Shown: positions 6,449-6,553 of the stretch, one piece after another
Layout: the number at the start of each line of letters is the position of its first letter
How positions within the stretch are numbered: the first letter of the stretch is position 1
Source of the DNA: Verrucomicrobiota bacterium
GTDB taxonomy: Bacteria; Verrucomicrobiota; Kiritimatiellia; UBA8416; JAIOPI01
Assembly (NCBI GenBank): GCA_027620105.1
Contig: JAQCIA010000118.1
Span: forward strand, 1-6,553
Direction: 5' to 3'
DNA length: 6,553 nt
Notes under the pieces: generated by a model
Seen by the model: the letters and a program-made list of their open reading frames with translations, nothing else
What the model was told of the DNA's origin: nothing
Database searches by the model: none
Made by a program: the position numbers and the translations under genes

Positions 6449-6553
6449 ATGGCGGATCTGAGCATTAATTTGGCGGGCATCAAGTCGCCGAATCCGTTCT
6501 GGGTGGCGTCGGCGCCACCGGCCAATACGCTTTATCAGTGTCAGCGCGCTTTT
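6449..6553 (+). CDS. preA: Dihydropyrimidine dehydrogenase, catalytic subunit PreA, N-terminal part (continues past window)
   Basis: Thirty-five codons are visible, starting MADLSINLAGIKSPNPFW and then VASAPPANTLYQCQRAF. This matches the start of the FMN-binding dihydroorotate-dehydrogenase-like barrel of PreA/PydA and the corresponding domain of eukaryotic dihydropyrimidine dehydrogenase, with its conserved N-PFW-ASAPP segment. The complete subunit normally also carries a C-terminal pair of [4Fe-4S] clusters, which lie outside this window. PreA reduces uracil or thymine with electrons passed from PreT. GGAGGG at 6435-6440 lies eight bases before the ATG. A closer ATG at 6441 is in another frame and stops after six codons. 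The gene follows preT by 115 bases that contain the hairpin repeat, and the two are presumably co-transcribed. Confidence 0.88.
   Translation, partial: MADLSINLAGIKSPNPFWVASAPPANTLYQCQRAF

Noticed and set aside
1..6553. CRISPR array, tRNA, rRNA or insertion sequence
   Set aside because: No regular direct repeats with spacers, tRNA-like cloverleaf, rRNA segment or transposase frame was seen; the only repeats are the two short intergenic elements.

Overview
The window comes from a high-GC bacterial chromosome. It carries most of a reductive pyrimidine-degradation locus (uracil/thymine to beta-amino acids, pyruvate and ammonia). The organism cannot be fixed from these genes. High GC, an AGXT2-like aminotransferase, and GATGGA-type and CCCTCACC/GGAGAGG-type intergenic repeats fit an environmental lineage such as Verrucomicrobiota/Lentisphaerota or a relative, but this is a weak inference.

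Layout. 1-528 (+) is the 3' part of an unrecognised gene with a Met/Gly-rich stretch and a very acidic tail. It converges on 551-1825 (-), an M20-family amidase of the N-carbamoyl-amino-acid hydrolase / beta-ureidopropionase type. The 460-base gap 1826-2285 holds candidate promoters and, at about 1990-2215 (+), a decayed remnant of an NCS1-family nucleobase transporter. The remnant keeps recognisable N-terminal and C-terminal pieces, in different frames, with the roughly 1.2 kb middle missing. From 2286 onward everything is on the + strand: an AGXT2-like class III aminotransferase (2286-3641), alanine dehydrogenase (3679-4779), the NADH/FAD/Fe-S subunit PreT of dihydropyrimidine dehydrogenase (4873-6333), and the first 35 codons of the catalytic subunit PreA (6449 to the window end).

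How the genes fit together (inference from family knowledge). PreT-PreA reduces uracil or thymine to the dihydropyrimidine. A dihydropyrimidinase, not in the window, would open the ring. The M20 amidase would remove the carbamoyl group to give beta-alanine or beta-aminoisobutyrate. The aminotransferase would pass the amino group to pyruvate, and alanine dehydrogenase would return the alanine to pyruvate, releasing ammonium and NADH. The dedicated transporter appears to have been lost. Non-coding points of interest are the transporter remnant, a possible leaderless promoter for the amidase, a short GATGGA repeat upstream of preT, and a double-hairpin repeat between preT and preA.
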